DNA of 64,000 nt, taken from Virgibacillus senegalensis (GTDB taxonomy: Bacteria > Bacillota > Bacilli > Bacillales > Amphibacillaceae). The position numbers and the translations under genes were made by a program. The stretch is from the NCBI RefSeq assembly GCF_000821245.2, contig NZ_LN611424.1:1045456-1109455 (forward strand). The letters are read 5' to 3'. The notes beneath the pieces were generated by a model that had not been told where the DNA came from, searched no databases, and worked only from the letters and a program-made list of their open reading frames with translations. Numbering within the stretch: the stretch's first letter is position 1; every line of letters starts with the position of its first letter. Positions 34,258 to 43,882 of this stretch are shown piece by piece.

Positions 34258-37200
34258 TTATACTTTCATTTGCAGCAATTCCCGTATTTCCTGTTCGGAC
34301 AGCTTCGAGAGCATGGTCTCGCCCGGCTGGATGATTTGGTCGACAAGTTCGCGTTTTTTTTGCTGCAATTCATATATTTTCTCTTCAATCGTTCCTTCGG
34401 TGATCAAACGTACTACCTGAACGACGTTTTTCTGGCCAATGCGATGCGCGCGGCCGGCAGCTTGTTCTTCGACTGCGGGATTCCACCATAAGTCGTATAA
34501 AATCACCGTATCTGCCCCGGTAAGATTCAAGCCCGTTCCTCCAGCTTTCAAGGAAATCAGGAAGACTGCCTTTTCCCCGTTATTAAATCGATCCACCATT
34601 TCCATACGTTTTAAAGAAGGGGTCGAGCCGTCCAGGGTAAATACCTCGATACCTTGCTCAGTCAGTTTTTTCTCGATAATGCCCAGCATGGTTGAAAATT
34701 GGGAGAACACGAGCGCCCGTTTTCCATTTTCCTGTAATTCCTGAAGCATTTCCAGTAATTGTTCGAGTTTACCGGATTGTCCTTGATAGTTATCGAGAAA
34801 CAGGGCGGGATGACAGCATATCTGCCGCAGTCTCGTCAATCCGGCCAGTATTTCCAGTTTCCCTTTATCAAAGCCTTTTTCTTCGATCGTCTCGGCGACT
34901 TGCTGCTGCATTCTTTCCAGGTAAGCCAAGTACACTTGTTTTTGCTGCTTGGTAAGATCGGAATATTGAACTGTCTCGATCTTGTCAGGAAGTTCCTCGA
35001 GGACGTCTTTTTTAAGCCGGCGCAAAATGAATGGCCGGGTGATTCGGGCAATATAGTCATGTTCCAGGTTAAGAAATGCTTTCTTATTGACAAACAGGCC
35101 GGGAGAAATCGTATGGAAAATCGCCCAAAGCTCTTCAAGGGAATTTTCGATTGGCGTTCCACTAAGGGCAAACCGTTTACTAGCGTTAATCACCCTTGTC
35201 GCTTTGGCCGTTTGGGTTAAATGGTTTTTGATTGCTTGCGCTTCGTCCAATATAAAGTGGTCAAAAACGGTTTGTTCGTATATGGCCGTATCTTTGCGCA
35301 GCAGCGGGTACGACGTCACATAGACATCCGCATCACTGTTGGCATTGACTATTTCCCGGCGTTGTTGTTTGGTGCCGGCGACTACGGCAACATGGAGCGA
35401 AGGCGCAAATTTCTCGAATTCCTTTTGCCAGTTGTACAACAACGAAGCCGGAGCGACGACGAGGCTTTTCATTTTCGATTTGTGTTCTTTTTCTGACAAG
35501 AGGTACGTGATCGTTTGGATGGTTTTACCTAGTCCCATATCGTCTGCCAATATGCCGCCAAGCTGATAATGACTCAATGTTTTAAACCATTGATAGCCAG
35601 TCAACTGATAATCACGGAGTTCCGCCTCCAATTTTTCAGGGAGGGGAAAATCCAGCTCTCCAGGGTTTTTGAGCTGGGTCAGCAGCTGTTGAAAAGCTTC
35701 ACTGTATTCGGCATGGCCGTCCTCGAATGCCTCTTCGACTTGGAAACTACGGGCCATCGGGACTTGGATTTTACCGTCTTCGACATGATTTTTATGAAGA
35801 TGAAGATTGTCTGCAAGCTGTCGAAAGGAATCGAACGTTTCATCCTCCAACGAGACAAGTGCCCCATCTGGAATTCGGTAATAGCGCTTTTTCTCGATCA
35901 GCGCCTGCATTAACTGCTGTACTTCATCGGTGGAAATTCCTTCGATGTCGAATTGGATATCAAGCATGCCGTTTAGTCGATTGACTTCCACAGAACTGGA
36001 CATTATTGGATCAGCGGAATTTATTAGTGTTTTTATCTTAGAAGAAAGGTACACATCAGCCATCTCTTCCAGCTTCGGGAGCGTTTCTTGAAGAAAATGA
36101 TAAATGGCATCTGTTTTGAATAATTGATACATGTTGTTTAAAAAGACAAATTCAGCTTTCTCCAGCATGCGGATCAGCGCCAATTCTTTAGCAGCTTCCC
36201 TTTTGATCACTTTATCCGCCAGTCGGTCTTCCTGATATGGATATACAATGTCTTCCCCATAATGAAACGCCAGCTTCAATTGAAGGGAATCTGCTACTTC
36301 ATCAAGATATACTTTGGCTCGTAGCGGACTTGTCGTGATGGCTTTTTTGGTTTTTTCGGCATAATGAACGCGGCCGATTTTTTCCAGTTTGGGAACGACA
36401 TTGCTGACGAATGAACTCATCTCTTTACCGGCGATCTGTTGCTGTTTATCCGTCCTGTATGGCAGCAGGGCATACAGCTGGTCCATGATTTTATGTTGTT
36501 CCTTATCGAGCAGGTAAAAGGTTGCGTCAGAAAATAGGCAGCCATAGTGTTGGAAGTACATATAATTCGCCAAATCGGAAATATCGATTTGAAAGGATTC
36601 CTCGGCCTGTTTGTCTAGTTGGAAGCGGACAGGCTGAACGTTTTGTTCCACCTCGATCGGCATTTTCTCTTCTCTCACCTGATAATAACTGTCTGCCTCG
36701 GCCAGCAGCATGAGCATTTCTCCAGCAGAAGCCGGCGGCAGTATAATCGATCGTTTATCAGCCATAGGATTGGAAAAAGAATTTTCGTATAAGGCCTCAT
36801 TGTCATAGGCATCGATCAACTGGTCGATAACATGTTGATCTTGCTCACGGAATACGTGGCTGCTGGGCTGATAGGTGAAAGAAGGCGTTACTTTATAAGG
36901 AATCCCTTTTTTGATATGGGACAACAATTCCCGGATGTCTTTGATGACATACGTTCTGGATATGCCCAGTCTCACTTCTGTTTCAAGGAAAAACGTTGAA
37001 TTATGAGGATTCACCCTGCTTTGCAGGATGTATTCTACCTGCAACAGTTGCTTTTGTTTCGGCGTTTTTTCGGTGAATGCATCAATCATTCTTACAGAAA
37101 AATCATAATCGGCTTTTTCAACCGCGAAATCCTCCTGCCCGGTTTCAGTCCGGATTTTGCTCCATGACTCTTGGCTGATTGCCAGCAAAACGGCGGCTAT

Positions 37201-37449
37201 ATGCTTGCAGGTATAATGCGTGGCATAGGCAGGACAGTCGCAGCTCCCTTCCAAATCATCATCATCAAAAAAGAAAATACGGACACTGTACGTTTCTGTT
37301 CCCCGGACTTGACCGCGCCAGGCATTGATCGTCGGATTGTAGGTGATTCCATGCACCCGGCCCTTTTGGAAATAGTCCAGGCCTCTTTTATAAAAACGTT
37401 CCCCGGTGATTTTTACGATGTCTTGTTTATCTAAAAAAAACGTTCGCAA
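34258..37449 (-). CDS. SNF2-family DEAD/DEAH-box helicase with SWIM zinc finger
   Basis: The 1063-residue protein has an N-terminal SWIM zinc finger (SCDCPAYATHYTCKH, about residues 70-85), a long bacterial SNF2-associated region (about 90-600), and a C-terminal SNF2 ATPase: DDMGLGKTIQT (motif I), ILDEAQAIKN (motif II), ALSGTPIENSLEELW (III) and LTGADTVILYDLWWNPAVEEQAAGRAHRIGQ (V-VI). Such proteins translocate on DNA and are thought to act on RNA polymerase or DNA repair complexes; B. subtilis YwqA is the nearest model. The start is TTG 37449 with a weak site; no better start is seen nearby. Confidence 0.88.
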   Translation of the reverse strand: MRTFFLDKQDIVKITGERFYKRGLDYFQKGRVHGITYNPTINAWRGQVRGTETYSVRIFFFDDDDLEGSCDCPAYATHYTCKHIAAVLLAISQESWSKIRTETGQEDFAVEKADYDFSVRMIDAFTEKTPKQKQLLQVEYILQSRVNPHNSTFFLETEVRLGISRTYVIKDIRELLSHIKKGIPYKVTPSFTYQPSSHVFREQDQHVIDQLIDAYDNEALYENSFSNPMADKRSIILPPASAGEMLMLLAEADSYYQVREEKMPIEVEQNVQPVRFQLDKQAEESFQIDISDLANYMYFQHYGCLFSDATFYLLDKEQHKIMDQLYALLPYRTDKQQQIAGKEMSSFVSNVVPKLEKIGRVHYAEKTKKAITTSPLRAKVYLDEVADSLQLKLAFHYGEDIVYPYQEDRLADKVIKREAAKELALIRMLEKAEFVFLNNMYQLFKTDAIYHFLQETLPKLEEMADVYLSSKIKTLINSADPIMSSSVEVNRLNGMLDIQFDIEGISTDEVQQLMQALIEKKRYYRIPDGALVSLEDETFDSFRQLADNLHLHKNHVEDGKIQVPMARSFQVEEAFEDGHAEYSEAFQQLLTQLKNPGELDFPLPEKLEAELRDYQLTGYQWFKTLSHYQLGGILADDMGLGKTIQTITYLLSEKEHKSKMKSLVVAPASLLYNWQKEFEKFAPSLHVAVVAGTKQQRREIVNANSDADVYVTSYPLLRKDTAIYEQTVFDHFILDEAQAIKNHLTQTAKATRVINASKRFALSGTPIENSLEELWAIFHTISPGLFVNKKAFLNLEHDYIARITRPFILRRLKKDVLEELPDKIETVQYSDLTKQQKQVYLAYLERMQQQVAETIEEKGFDKGKLEILAGLTRLRQICCHPALFLDNYQGQSGKLEQLLEMLQELQENGKRALVFSQFSTMLGIIEKKLTEQGIEVFTLDGSTPSLKRMEMVDRFNNGEKAVFLISLKAGGTGLNLTGADTVILYDLWWNPAVEEQAAGRAHRIGQKNVVQVVRLITEGTIEEKIYELQQKKRELVDQIIQPGETMLSKLSEQEIRELLQMKV

Positions 37450-37620
37450 CTCTATCTCATCCCTTACTGAAAAAACATAGTCATCTCTCTATTATAACAG
37501 AGGCTGCAAGCAGGTAGATGACGGAACAAAGAGGTAAATCATACAAACGACAATGGAACGGCAGGAATTAGAAAGGATTTGTGTTAGCATAAGGAAATAC
37601 AAATAAAAGGGGGAAGGGGA

Positions 37621-38181
37621 ATGAAGTTTATTCTGTTGTTCGGTCCGCAAGCTGTCGGGAAAATGACTATTGGTGAGAAACTCGAGAAAATGACCGGTCT
37701 TAAGCTGTTTCATAACCATATGACCATTGAATTAATTCATCATTTCTTTGAATTTGAAACACCGTCATTTCAACGTCTTGTGAACTTATTCCGTCACGAA
37801 ATTTTTGAAGAGGTTGCCACTAGTGATTTACCCGGAATGATTTTCACTTACGTGTGGGCATTCGACGAGAAGGAAGACTGGGATTTTGTCGAGAAAATTT
37901 GTGATACTTTCGAATCGAAGGGAGCAGAAGTCTTCTTCGTGGAATTGGAGGCGCCTTTGTCCATTAGACTGAAACGCAATACGACGCCACACCGTCTGGA
38001 TCAAAAGCCTACTAAAAGAAACATCGAACAATCGGAAAACAATTTGCGCCACATCCACGAAAAGCACCGTTTGAATTCAGCACCTGGAGAGATTACCAGG
38101 GATGCATATATGCGAATCGATAATTCCGGTTTGACAGCAGAAGAAACGGCCTATCTTATTAAAGAGCGGTTTAATTTATAA
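37621..38181 (+). CDS. P-loop ATPase/kinase-like protein
   Basis: The 186-residue protein begins FILLFGPQAVGKMTIGEKLEK, a Walker A loop at residues 8-15, followed by HNHMTIELIHHFF and later a lid-like LKRNTTPHRLDQKPTKRN. The fold resembles small nucleotide or shikimate-type kinases, and related proteins are annotated only as AAA ATPases. The substrate is unknown. ATG 37621 follows AGGGGGAAGGGG. It appears to be a one-gene unit, divergent from the helicase. Confidence 0.75.
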   Translation: MKFILLFGPQAVGKMTIGEKLEKMTGLKLFHNHMTIELIHHFFEFETPSFQRLVNLFRHEIFEEVATSDLPGMIFTYVWAFDEKEDWDFVEKICDTFESKGAEVFFVELEAPLSIRLKRNTTPHRLDQKPTKRNIEQSENNLRHIHEKHRLNSAPGEITRDAYMRIDNSGLTAEETAYLIKERFNL

Positions 38182-38243
38182 AACTGTGGAAATTACCTGG
38201 TGAAAACCTAAATATTGTCTTTGTTCTTATTGAGAATTTCAGG

Positions 38244-38273
38244 TTGATAAACAGCAGGCAAATTAGCTATGAT
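38244..38273 (+). promoter_or_regulatory. Sigma-A promoter of the prfC leader
   Basis: TTGATA (38244-38249), 18 bases, TATGAT (38268-38273). Transcription from about 38280 would give a leader of about 190 bases before the prfC ATG. Confidence 0.65.
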
Positions 38274-38294
38274 AGTAAAGGTATTAAAACGTTG

Positions 38295-38465
38295 AACTCT
38301 CCCCGGAAGGAGAGTCTGCTTGAAGCACTGCTATATAGCCAAGCTTTTAGCGCACCTGTTCCTGACAAGTGCATGTTAAATAAAGGAGAATCATCCAATG
38401 TAAACATAAATCCCTTGTAGTACAGAAGCGTAATAACCATCAATCTATAAGGAAAGGGATTTTTT
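38295..38465 (+). promoter_or_regulatory. Attenuator-like leader of prfC
   Basis: In order: hairpin ACTCTCC/GGAGAGT (38295-38314) that contains the uORF ribosome binding site; a 19-codon uORF (38320-38379); AAGGAG (38383-38388) nine bases before an isolated ATG-TAA (38398-38403); and a terminator-like hairpin whose arms AAATCCCTT (38408-38416) and AAGGGATTT (38454-38462) pair perfectly and run into TTTTTT just before the ATG. GTAG/CTAT (38417-38420 with 38445-38448) extends the stem with a bulge. The 3' arm includes the AAAGGG ribosome binding site of prfC, so the hairpin could stop transcription, translation or both. Confidence 0.6.
38320..38379 (+). CDS. Putative 19-aa leader peptide of prfC
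   Basis: TTG 38320 lies seven bases after AAGGAG (38307-38312) and opens a 19-codon frame, MKHCYIAKLLAHLFLTSAC, ending in TAA. Spacing and strength of the site suggest that it is translated. It resembles regulatory leader peptides in size and place only; no family is recognised. The ribosome binding site is in the 3' arm of a hairpin, so its translation may itself be regulated. Confidence 0.5.
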   Translation: MKHCYIAKLLAHLFLTSAC

Positions 38466-38467
38466 CT

Positions 38468-40057
38468 ATGTCTATAAAAGAAGAAGTGAACAAACGAAAG
38501 ACCTTTGCGATTATTTCCCACCCGGATGCCGGAAAAACGACTTTGACGGAGAAACTGCTATTATTCGGAAACCTGATTCGGTCGGCTGGTACAGTAAAAG
38601 GGAAGAAATCAGGAAAATTTGCAACATCCGACTGGATGGAAATCGAGAAGCAGCGTGGTATCTCGGTTACTTCCAGTGTCATGAATTTTCCATATAAAGG
38701 ACATCAGGTGAATATTTTGGATACACCTGGTCACGAAGATTTCAGTGAAGATACGTACCGGACATTAACTGCTGTAGACAGTGTTGTCATGATCATTGAT
38801 GCGACAAAGGGAATCGAGGCGCAGACGATCAAGCTGTTCAAGGTTTGCCGGATGCGCGGAATTCCGATCTTTACCTTTATCAATAAGCTGGATCGGGAAG
38901 GCCGTGAACCGCTTGAATTGATGGAGGAGATCGAGGAAGTACTCGATATCGAAACCTATCCGATGAACTGGCCGGTGGGAATGGGCAAACGATTCCTGGG
39001 GATATTCGACCGGCACGGAGAACAATTTGTCCGTTTTAACGGCAATGAAGAGGAAAGCTATATACCATATGCTGATCTCGATAAACCGGAATACGCAGAC
39101 TTGGTGAATGATGCAACCTATAAAGAAACGGAAGACGAGCTGGCACTTCTCGATGAAGCGGGCGATCAATTTTCGCTTGACGCCGTTTTGCGCGGAGAAC
39201 AGACGCCGATCTTTTTTGGCAGTGCGCTTGCTCCATTCGGCGTGCAGACCTTTTTTGATACGTTCATTTCGATGGCTCCTGCTCCGACAGCGAGGAAGTC
39301 GACGGAAGGATTGGTAAGCCCGGATAATCCGGACTTTTCCGGGTTTGTGTTCAAAATCCAAGCCAATATGAATCCAGCCCACCGGGACCGCGTTGCCTTC
39401 CTGCGCGTCTGTTCCGGGAAGTTCCAGCGGGGCATGAGTGTTAAACTGGCTCGAACGGATAAACCGATTAAACTATCTCAATCCCAGCAATTTGTCGCAT
39501 CCTCGCGGGATACGATTGAAGAAGCGTATGCTGGAGATATTATCGGGATTTATGATCCGAACGCATACCGGATCGGTGATACGCTGATCGAAGGCAAAGA
39601 GTCGTTTGAATACGATGAACTGCCTCAGTTCCCGCCGGAATTGTTTAAAAAAGTATCTGCGAAAAACGTCATGAAGGCAAAGCAATTCAAAAAAGGCATC
39701 GAGCAGCTGGTTCAAGAAGGGGCCATCCAGTTGTTCCGTGGCAGCAATGACGAATCTTATATTATCGGGGCGGTCGGCGAGCTGCAATATGAAGTGTTTG
39801 AATACCGCATGAAAAACGAATATAACGTCGAGGTCATCCTGGAATCCATCGGGGAAAGAATACCACGCTGGCTTAAGGAAGAACAAGTCGACCGAACGAT
39901 GTTTGATGAACGCAACCTGCTTGTCAAGGACCGTGAAGGGGAGTACCTCGCGTTATTCAAGAATGACTTCTCGCTGCGCTGGTTCCAGGATAAGCACCCT
40001 GATGTCGATCTTATTGATTTGTTTGAAGTGAACCAGTATAACCAAAGCTCTCAATAA
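38468..40057 (+). CDS. prfC: Peptide chain release factor 3 (RF3)
   Basis: The 529-residue GTPase begins [20 protein letters not shown] (G1), followed by [10 protein letters not shown] (G2), [16 protein letters not shown] (G3) and NKLDREG (G4), then the EF-G-like domains II and III, with the length and domain order of RF3. RF3 removes RF1 and RF2 from ribosomes after peptide release. It is absent from some Bacilli, including B. subtilis as far as I recall. ATG 38468 follows AAAGGG at 10 bases, inside the leader hairpin. A strong terminator follows at 40121. Confidence 0.94.
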   Translation: MSIKEEVNKRKTFAIISHPDAGKTTLTEKLLLFGNLIRSAGTVKGKKSGKFATSDWMEIEKQRGISVTSSVMNFPYKGHQVNILDTPGHEDFSEDTYRTLTAVDSVVMIIDATKGIEAQTIKLFKVCRMRGIPIFTFINKLDREGREPLELMEEIEEVLDIETYPMNWPVGMGKRFLGIFDRHGEQFVRFNGNEEESYIPYADLDKPEYADLVNDATYKETEDELALLDEAGDQFSLDAVLRGEQTPIFFGSALAPFGVQTFFDTFISMAPAPTARKSTEGLVSPDNPDFSGFVFKIQANMNPAHRDRVAFLRVCSGKFQRGMSVKLARTDKPIKLSQSQQFVASSRDTIEEAYAGDIIGIYDPNAYRIGDTLIEGKESFEYDELPQFPPELFKKVSAKNVMKAKQFKKGIEQLVQEGAIQLFRGSNDESYIIGAVGELQYEVFEYRMKNEYNVEVILESIGERIPRWLKEEQVDRTMFDERNLLVKDREGEYLALFKNDFSLRWFQDKHPDVDLIDLFEVNQYNQSSQ

Positions 40058-40120
40058 AAACATATAGATAAACAGATAAGCATAAGTGGCTTGGATAATA
40101 GCCAAAGTGCCCAATCCCAC

Positions 40121-40153
40121 AACCGAACGAGGCTTTGAACTCGTTCGGTTTTT
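40121..40153 (+). terminator. Terminator of prfC
   Basis: AACCGAACGAG (40121-40131) and CTCGTTCGGTT (40140-40150) form a perfect 11-base-pair stem followed by TTT. Confidence 0.92.
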
Positions 40154-40341
40154 GACTTTTAATAGAAGTTGCCAAACTACTTTCTCTTAAAATACCCCAC
40201 TCCGCGGGAACAGCTCCAACTACCTGATATAGATAACTACTTTACCAGTAGGATATTCAGTCCACTTTTCAAAGCAAAACTCTATGGAATTTTATGTTAA
40301 AATTGTAGGCAAGCAAGAATTTATAGGAGGGGATAGTCAAG

Positions 40342-40716
40342 ATGGCTGATTTTGAGATTAAAAGACTCCATACGATTGTGGTTCCTGTAAAGGACTTAGA
40401 AAGGTCTATCTCGTTTTACAAAGATGTGTTGAATTTAACGGAAGAATTTGTCGAGAACGGGATGGCTTCTTATTCCGTCGGTTCCGGAGAAAAGAAAATC
40501 ACATTGCTGTTACACATCATCGATCAACCAGAACCAGTGGAAAAAGGGATTGTTATCGAGTTTGAGGTAGACGACGTGAATAAAACAGTCACTTCCATAA
40601 GAGAAGCAGGAGGGCAAATTATCCAGGAACCAGTTGAAAGGGAATGGGGAGTGAAGGAAGCTGTTATTGCCGATCCGGATGGTTATAACATTTGGATGGT
40701 AGAGCCGTTATCATAG
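40342..40716 (+). CDS. VOC/glyoxalase-fold protein
   Basis: The 124 residues HTIVVPVKDLERSISFYKDVL..GIVIEFEVDDVNKTVTSIREAG..IADPDGYNIWMVEPL show the paired beta-alpha-beta modules of the vicinal oxygen chelate superfamily. Possible metal ligands are the early His (about residue 10) and late Glu (WMVEPL). Members include glyoxalases, antibiotic-binding proteins and dioxygenases, so the substrate cannot be named. TAGGAGGGGA precedes ATG 40342. It is flanked by terminators on both sides, a one-gene unit. Confidence 0.85.
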   Translation: MADFEIKRLHTIVVPVKDLERSISFYKDVLNLTEEFVENGMASYSVGSGEKKITLLLHIIDQPEPVEKGIVIEFEVDDVNKTVTSIREAGGQIIQEPVEREWGVKEAVIADPDGYNIWMVEPLS

Positions 40717-40753
40717 ACAGGCAGTTGTAAGAGAGATAGAAGTTCGCAATACA

Positions 40754-40794
40754 AAAGAGTAGCCTGATCATCCGAAGTGACCAGGCTACTCTTT
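40754..40794. terminator. Bidirectional terminator between VOC gene and lipoprotein gene
   Basis: AAAGAGTAGCCTG and CAGGCTACTCTTT are perfect 13-base complements between convergent genes. Confidence 0.88.
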
Positions 40795-40826
40795 GAAACT
40801 GGTTAACCATGTTATCCGCGACAAGC

Positions 40827-41594
40827 CTATTCCTCAACCTCTATGGCCGTCTCCTGATGCGAATGTAATTCCCCTTTTTTAACATGGATGTTGACAGCAT
40901 GACTGCCGGGATGGGCAAACGTCACATTTCCGGTATAACTACCGCTATCTTCTTCATTTAAATCAATCCATTGCGGATTCTCGTTTTCATCAAAGGAAAT
41001 TTCGAGTGTGACATTGGCTCCGGTCAATGGCTCGTCTTCCTGATTGATGCTGACAGTCATTTTGCTATCCTCGTGAACCTTAATTGCTTCTGGGGAATCC
41101 AGTTGGACAGTCAAACCATCCGCATGGTGGTGATCACTGTCTTCATGACTATCTTGTCCATGCTCTCCTTCGTTCACTTTTGTGGTGTCCGAATCACCAA
41201 TCACCAAGGACTTTTTCGGCATGATATGCATTTGACGGGCGGTGACGTGGGATTGAACCACATATGTTCCTTCGACTTCAAAACTTTTTTCTATTCCGTA
41301 AATCCCATCACCCTGGTATTCCGCTTCGATCAGTTCACTTTCCTCTTTTGTACCTTCCTGCCAAACTTCAAATTCTACTTCTTCGGCATCTTCCACATTT
41401 TCTCCGCCTTGGGTAACTTTAGCGGTCAAGCTGACGGAATCGCCACTTTCCGCTTGTTCCGGCACCTGCAATGCTACCTCAATCGGTTGCGGTTCGGTAG
41501 TTTCACCGTCAGATCCAGATCCCTGATTGTCGGATTGACCACAGGCGGTGAGGGTCAGAAAGCTTACAAAAAGTAACCATAACATTCGTTTCAC
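40827..41594 (-). CDS. FixH/YtkA-like lipoprotein with His-rich linker
   Basis: The 255-residue protein has a lipoprotein signal (LWLLFVSFLTLTAC, lipobox Cys18) and two YtkA-like beta-sandwich domains: PIEVALQVPEQAESGDSVSLTAKVTQGG (about residues 37-130) and LTVQLDSPEAIKVHEDSKMTVSI (about 160-250). They are joined by a linker rich in His and Asp (HGQDSHEDSDHHH). It is expected on the outer face of the membrane. The linker and methionine/histidine residues (ARQMHIMPKK) suggest metal binding, possibly copper, but this is inference. The second domain also ends GELHSHQETA. Confidence 0.8.
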   Translation of the reverse strand: MKRMLWLLFVSFLTLTACGQSDNQGSGSDGETTEPQPIEVALQVPEQAESGDSVSLTAKVTQGGENVEDAEEVEFEVWQEGTKEESELIEAEYQGDGIYGIEKSFEVEGTYVVQSHVTARQMHIMPKKSLVIGDSDTTKVNEGEHGQDSHEDSDHHHADGLTVQLDSPEAIKVHEDSKMTVSINQEDEPLTGANVTLEISFDENENPQWIDLNEEDSGSYTGNVTFAHPGSHAVNIHVKKGELHSHQETAIEVEE

Positions 41595-41806
41595 GGTAGT
41601 AACTCATCCTTTCTTAGCTAAGTTCGCTATGTAAATGTTTCTATTTCAGATTATAGGCAATTGTATTATAGACTACAATGCTAATAGATGACTCCTTTGT
41701 GAACAATCATCGAATCAAACATTTTTCTATAAACCATGGAAAGAACGTGTTAAACTGTCTTCGTGCCGCTATCTGGCAAAAATTAAAAAGAAAACGGATC
41801 AAAAAT

Positions 41807-41820
41807 CGAATGTTTGTTCG
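41807..41820 (+). promoter_or_regulatory. LexA (SOS) box of uvrB
   Basis: CGAATGTTTGTTCG matches the Bacillus SOS box CGAAC-N4-GTTCG with one mismatch. It lies just upstream of TTGTGT (41824-41829), 18 bases, TGATAA (41848-41853), a plausible sigma-A promoter for uvrBA. Confidence 0.85.
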
Positions 41821-41886
41821 GTTTTGTGTTAATATAGTAATACCATGTGATAAAATAGTTCACGAATAGAAAGAACGGAGGTTGGT

Positions 41887-43875
41887 TTGATCGTGGAAAA
41901 TAAATTCGACCTTGTTGCCCAGTATCAGCCACAGGGAGATCAGCCAAGAGCGATTGACGAACTGGTGGACGGTCTAAGAAAAGGGAAGAAGCACCAGACG
42001 CTTCTCGGTGCTACCGGTACAGGTAAAACGTTCACGATGTCGAATGTCATTAAAGAAATTAATCGCCCGACTTTGGTGATTGCCCACAATAAAACATTGG
42101 CAGGACAGCTGTACAGTGAATTTAAAGAGTTTTTTCCGGATAACGCAGTCGAATATTTTGTCAGCTACTATGATTATTATCAGCCGGAAGCATATGTTCC
42201 GTCGACGGATACATTTATCGAAAAAGATGCCAGCATCAACGACGAAATTGATAAGCTGCGGCATTCCGCTACATCTGCGTTGTTCGAGCGCAACGATGTC
42301 CTGATTGTCGCCAGTGTATCGTGTATTTATGGTTTGGGTTCTCCGGAAGAATACCGCAGCCAGGTACTATCGCTCCGAAGCGGTATGGAAAAAGACCGCG
42401 ATCAACTGTTGCGTGATTTAGTTGATATCCAGTATGCCCGTAACGATATTGATTTCCAGCGCGGTACATTTCGCGTCCGCGGGGATTCCGTAGAAATCAT
42501 CCCTGCTTCCAGAGAGGAGCATTGCCTCCGCATTGAGTTTTTCGGAGATGAAATCGACCGGATCCGAGAGGTAGATGCCTTGACGGGCGAAATAATCGGT
42601 GACCGTGAACATATTGCGATTTTCCCGGCCTCCCACTTCGTAACCCGTGAAGAAAACTTAAAACGCGCAATCAAAAATATTGAGCAAGAGCTACACGAAC
42701 GGGTGAAGGAACTGAAAGATCAAAACAAGCTCCTGGAAGCGCAGCGAATCGAACAGCGGACCAATTATGACCTGGAAATGATGAATGAGATGGGCTTTTG
42801 TTCGGGAATCGAAAACTATTCCCGCCATTTGACGTTTCGGGAGCCGGGCTCTACACCATATACGTTGCTTGACTATTTTCCGGATGACTTTCTTATTGTT
42901 GTCGATGAGTCCCACGTCACCCTGCCTCAAATCCGTGGTATGTACAATGGTGACCAGGCGAGGAAACAGGTGTTGGTGGACCACGGATTCCGTTTGCCAT
43001 CCGCGATGGACAACCGACCGCTGACATTCAGCGAGTTTGAAAAGAAAATCAATCAGATGGTCTATGTATCGGCAACTCCTGGACCTTACGAACTGGAGCA
43101 TACACCAAAAATGACCGAGCAGATCATCCGTCCGACTGGCTTGTTGGATCCTGAAGTCGAAGTCCGTCCAATCGAAGGACAGATCGATGACTTGATTGGC
43201 GAAATCAACAAGCGGATCGAGCGGAATGAACGGGTATTGATTACAACGCTGACGAAAAAAATGTCCGAGGATTTAACCGATTATCTTAAGGAAATCGGCA
43301 TCAAAGTAGCTTATTTGCATTCCGAAATTAAAACTTTGGAGAGAATCGAGATTATCCGGGACCTGCGGGTGGGTAAATATGATGTATTAGTAGGAATCAA
43401 CTTGCTCCGGGAAGGACTCGATATTCCGGAGGTGTCGCTGGTGACGATTTTAGATGCAGACAAAGAAGGCTTCCTGCGTTCCGAACGTTCTCTGATTCAA
43501 ACAATGGGAAGGGCTGCACGTAATGAAAACGGCCGTGTTATCATGTATGCCGATAAAATTACCGATTCGATGGAACGGGCGATAGACGAAACCAACCGTC
43601 GTCGTGCTAAACAACAGGCTTATAATGAAGAACACGGCATTACACCGAAAACGATCAAGAAAGGTGTCCGTGACGTAATTCGCGCTACAGTGGCAGCGGA
43701 AGAGACGGAAGAGTACAAGTCCGAACAGCCAAAACTATCGGAAATGACGAAAAAGGAACGGGAAAAAGTAATCGAAGATATGGAAAAAGAAATGAAACAG
43801 GCGGCAAGGGACCTGAACTTCGAAAGGGCCGCCGAGCTGCGTGACTTGGTTTTGGAACTAAAAGCGGAAGGATGA
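41887..43875 (+). CDS. uvrB: UvrB, excinuclease ABC subunit B
   Basis: The 662-residue protein has [10 protein letters not shown] (Walker A, about residues 40-49), the beta-hairpin [12 protein letters not shown] (about 96-107) that probes damaged strands, helicase motifs [13 protein letters not shown] and QTMGRAARN, and a C-terminal UVR domain ([21 protein letters not shown]) that binds UvrC. It acts in nucleotide excision repair. The start is TTG 41887 or GTG 41893; GGAGG lies at 41877-41881. uvrA follows after seven bases. SOS control is shown by the upstream LexA box. Confidence 0.97.
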   Translation: MIVENKFDLVAQYQPQGDQPRAIDELVDGLRKGKKHQTLLGATGTGKTFTMSNVIKEINRPTLVIAHNKTLAGQLYSEFKEFFPDNAVEYFVSYYDYYQPEAYVPSTDTFIEKDASINDEIDKLRHSATSALFERNDVLIVASVSCIYGLGSPEEYRSQVLSLRSGMEKDRDQLLRDLVDIQYARNDIDFQRGTFRVRGDSVEIIPASREEHCLRIEFFGDEIDRIREVDALTGEIIGDREHIAIFPASHFVTREENLKRAIKNIEQELHERVKELKDQNKLLEAQRIEQRTNYDLEMMNEMGFCSGIENYSRHLTFREPGSTPYTLLDYFPDDFLIVVDESHVTLPQIRGMYNGDQARKQVLVDHGFRLPSAMDNRPLTFSEFEKKINQMVYVSATPGPYELEHTPKMTEQIIRPTGLLDPEVEVRPIEGQIDDLIGEINKRIERNERVLITTLTKKMSEDLTDYLKEIGIKVAYLHSEIKTLERIEIIRDLRVGKYDVLVGINLLREGLDIPEVSLVTILDADKEGFLRSERSLIQTMGRAARNENGRVIMYADKITDSMERAIDETNRRRAKQQAYNEEHGITPKTIKKGVRDVIRATVAAEETEEYKSEQPKLSEMTKKEREKVIEDMEKEMKQAARDLNFERAAELRDLVLELKAEG

Positions 43876-43882
43876 CCTAGGT

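Noticed and set aside
38373..38420. Alternative leader frame [15 protein letters not shown] before prfC
   Set aside because: It overlaps the uORF and has no Shine-Dalgarno sequence; the uORF at 38320 and the ATG-TAA at 38398 both have one.
38765..39382. Minus-strand frame of 205 codons
   Set aside because: Antisense shadow of prfC.
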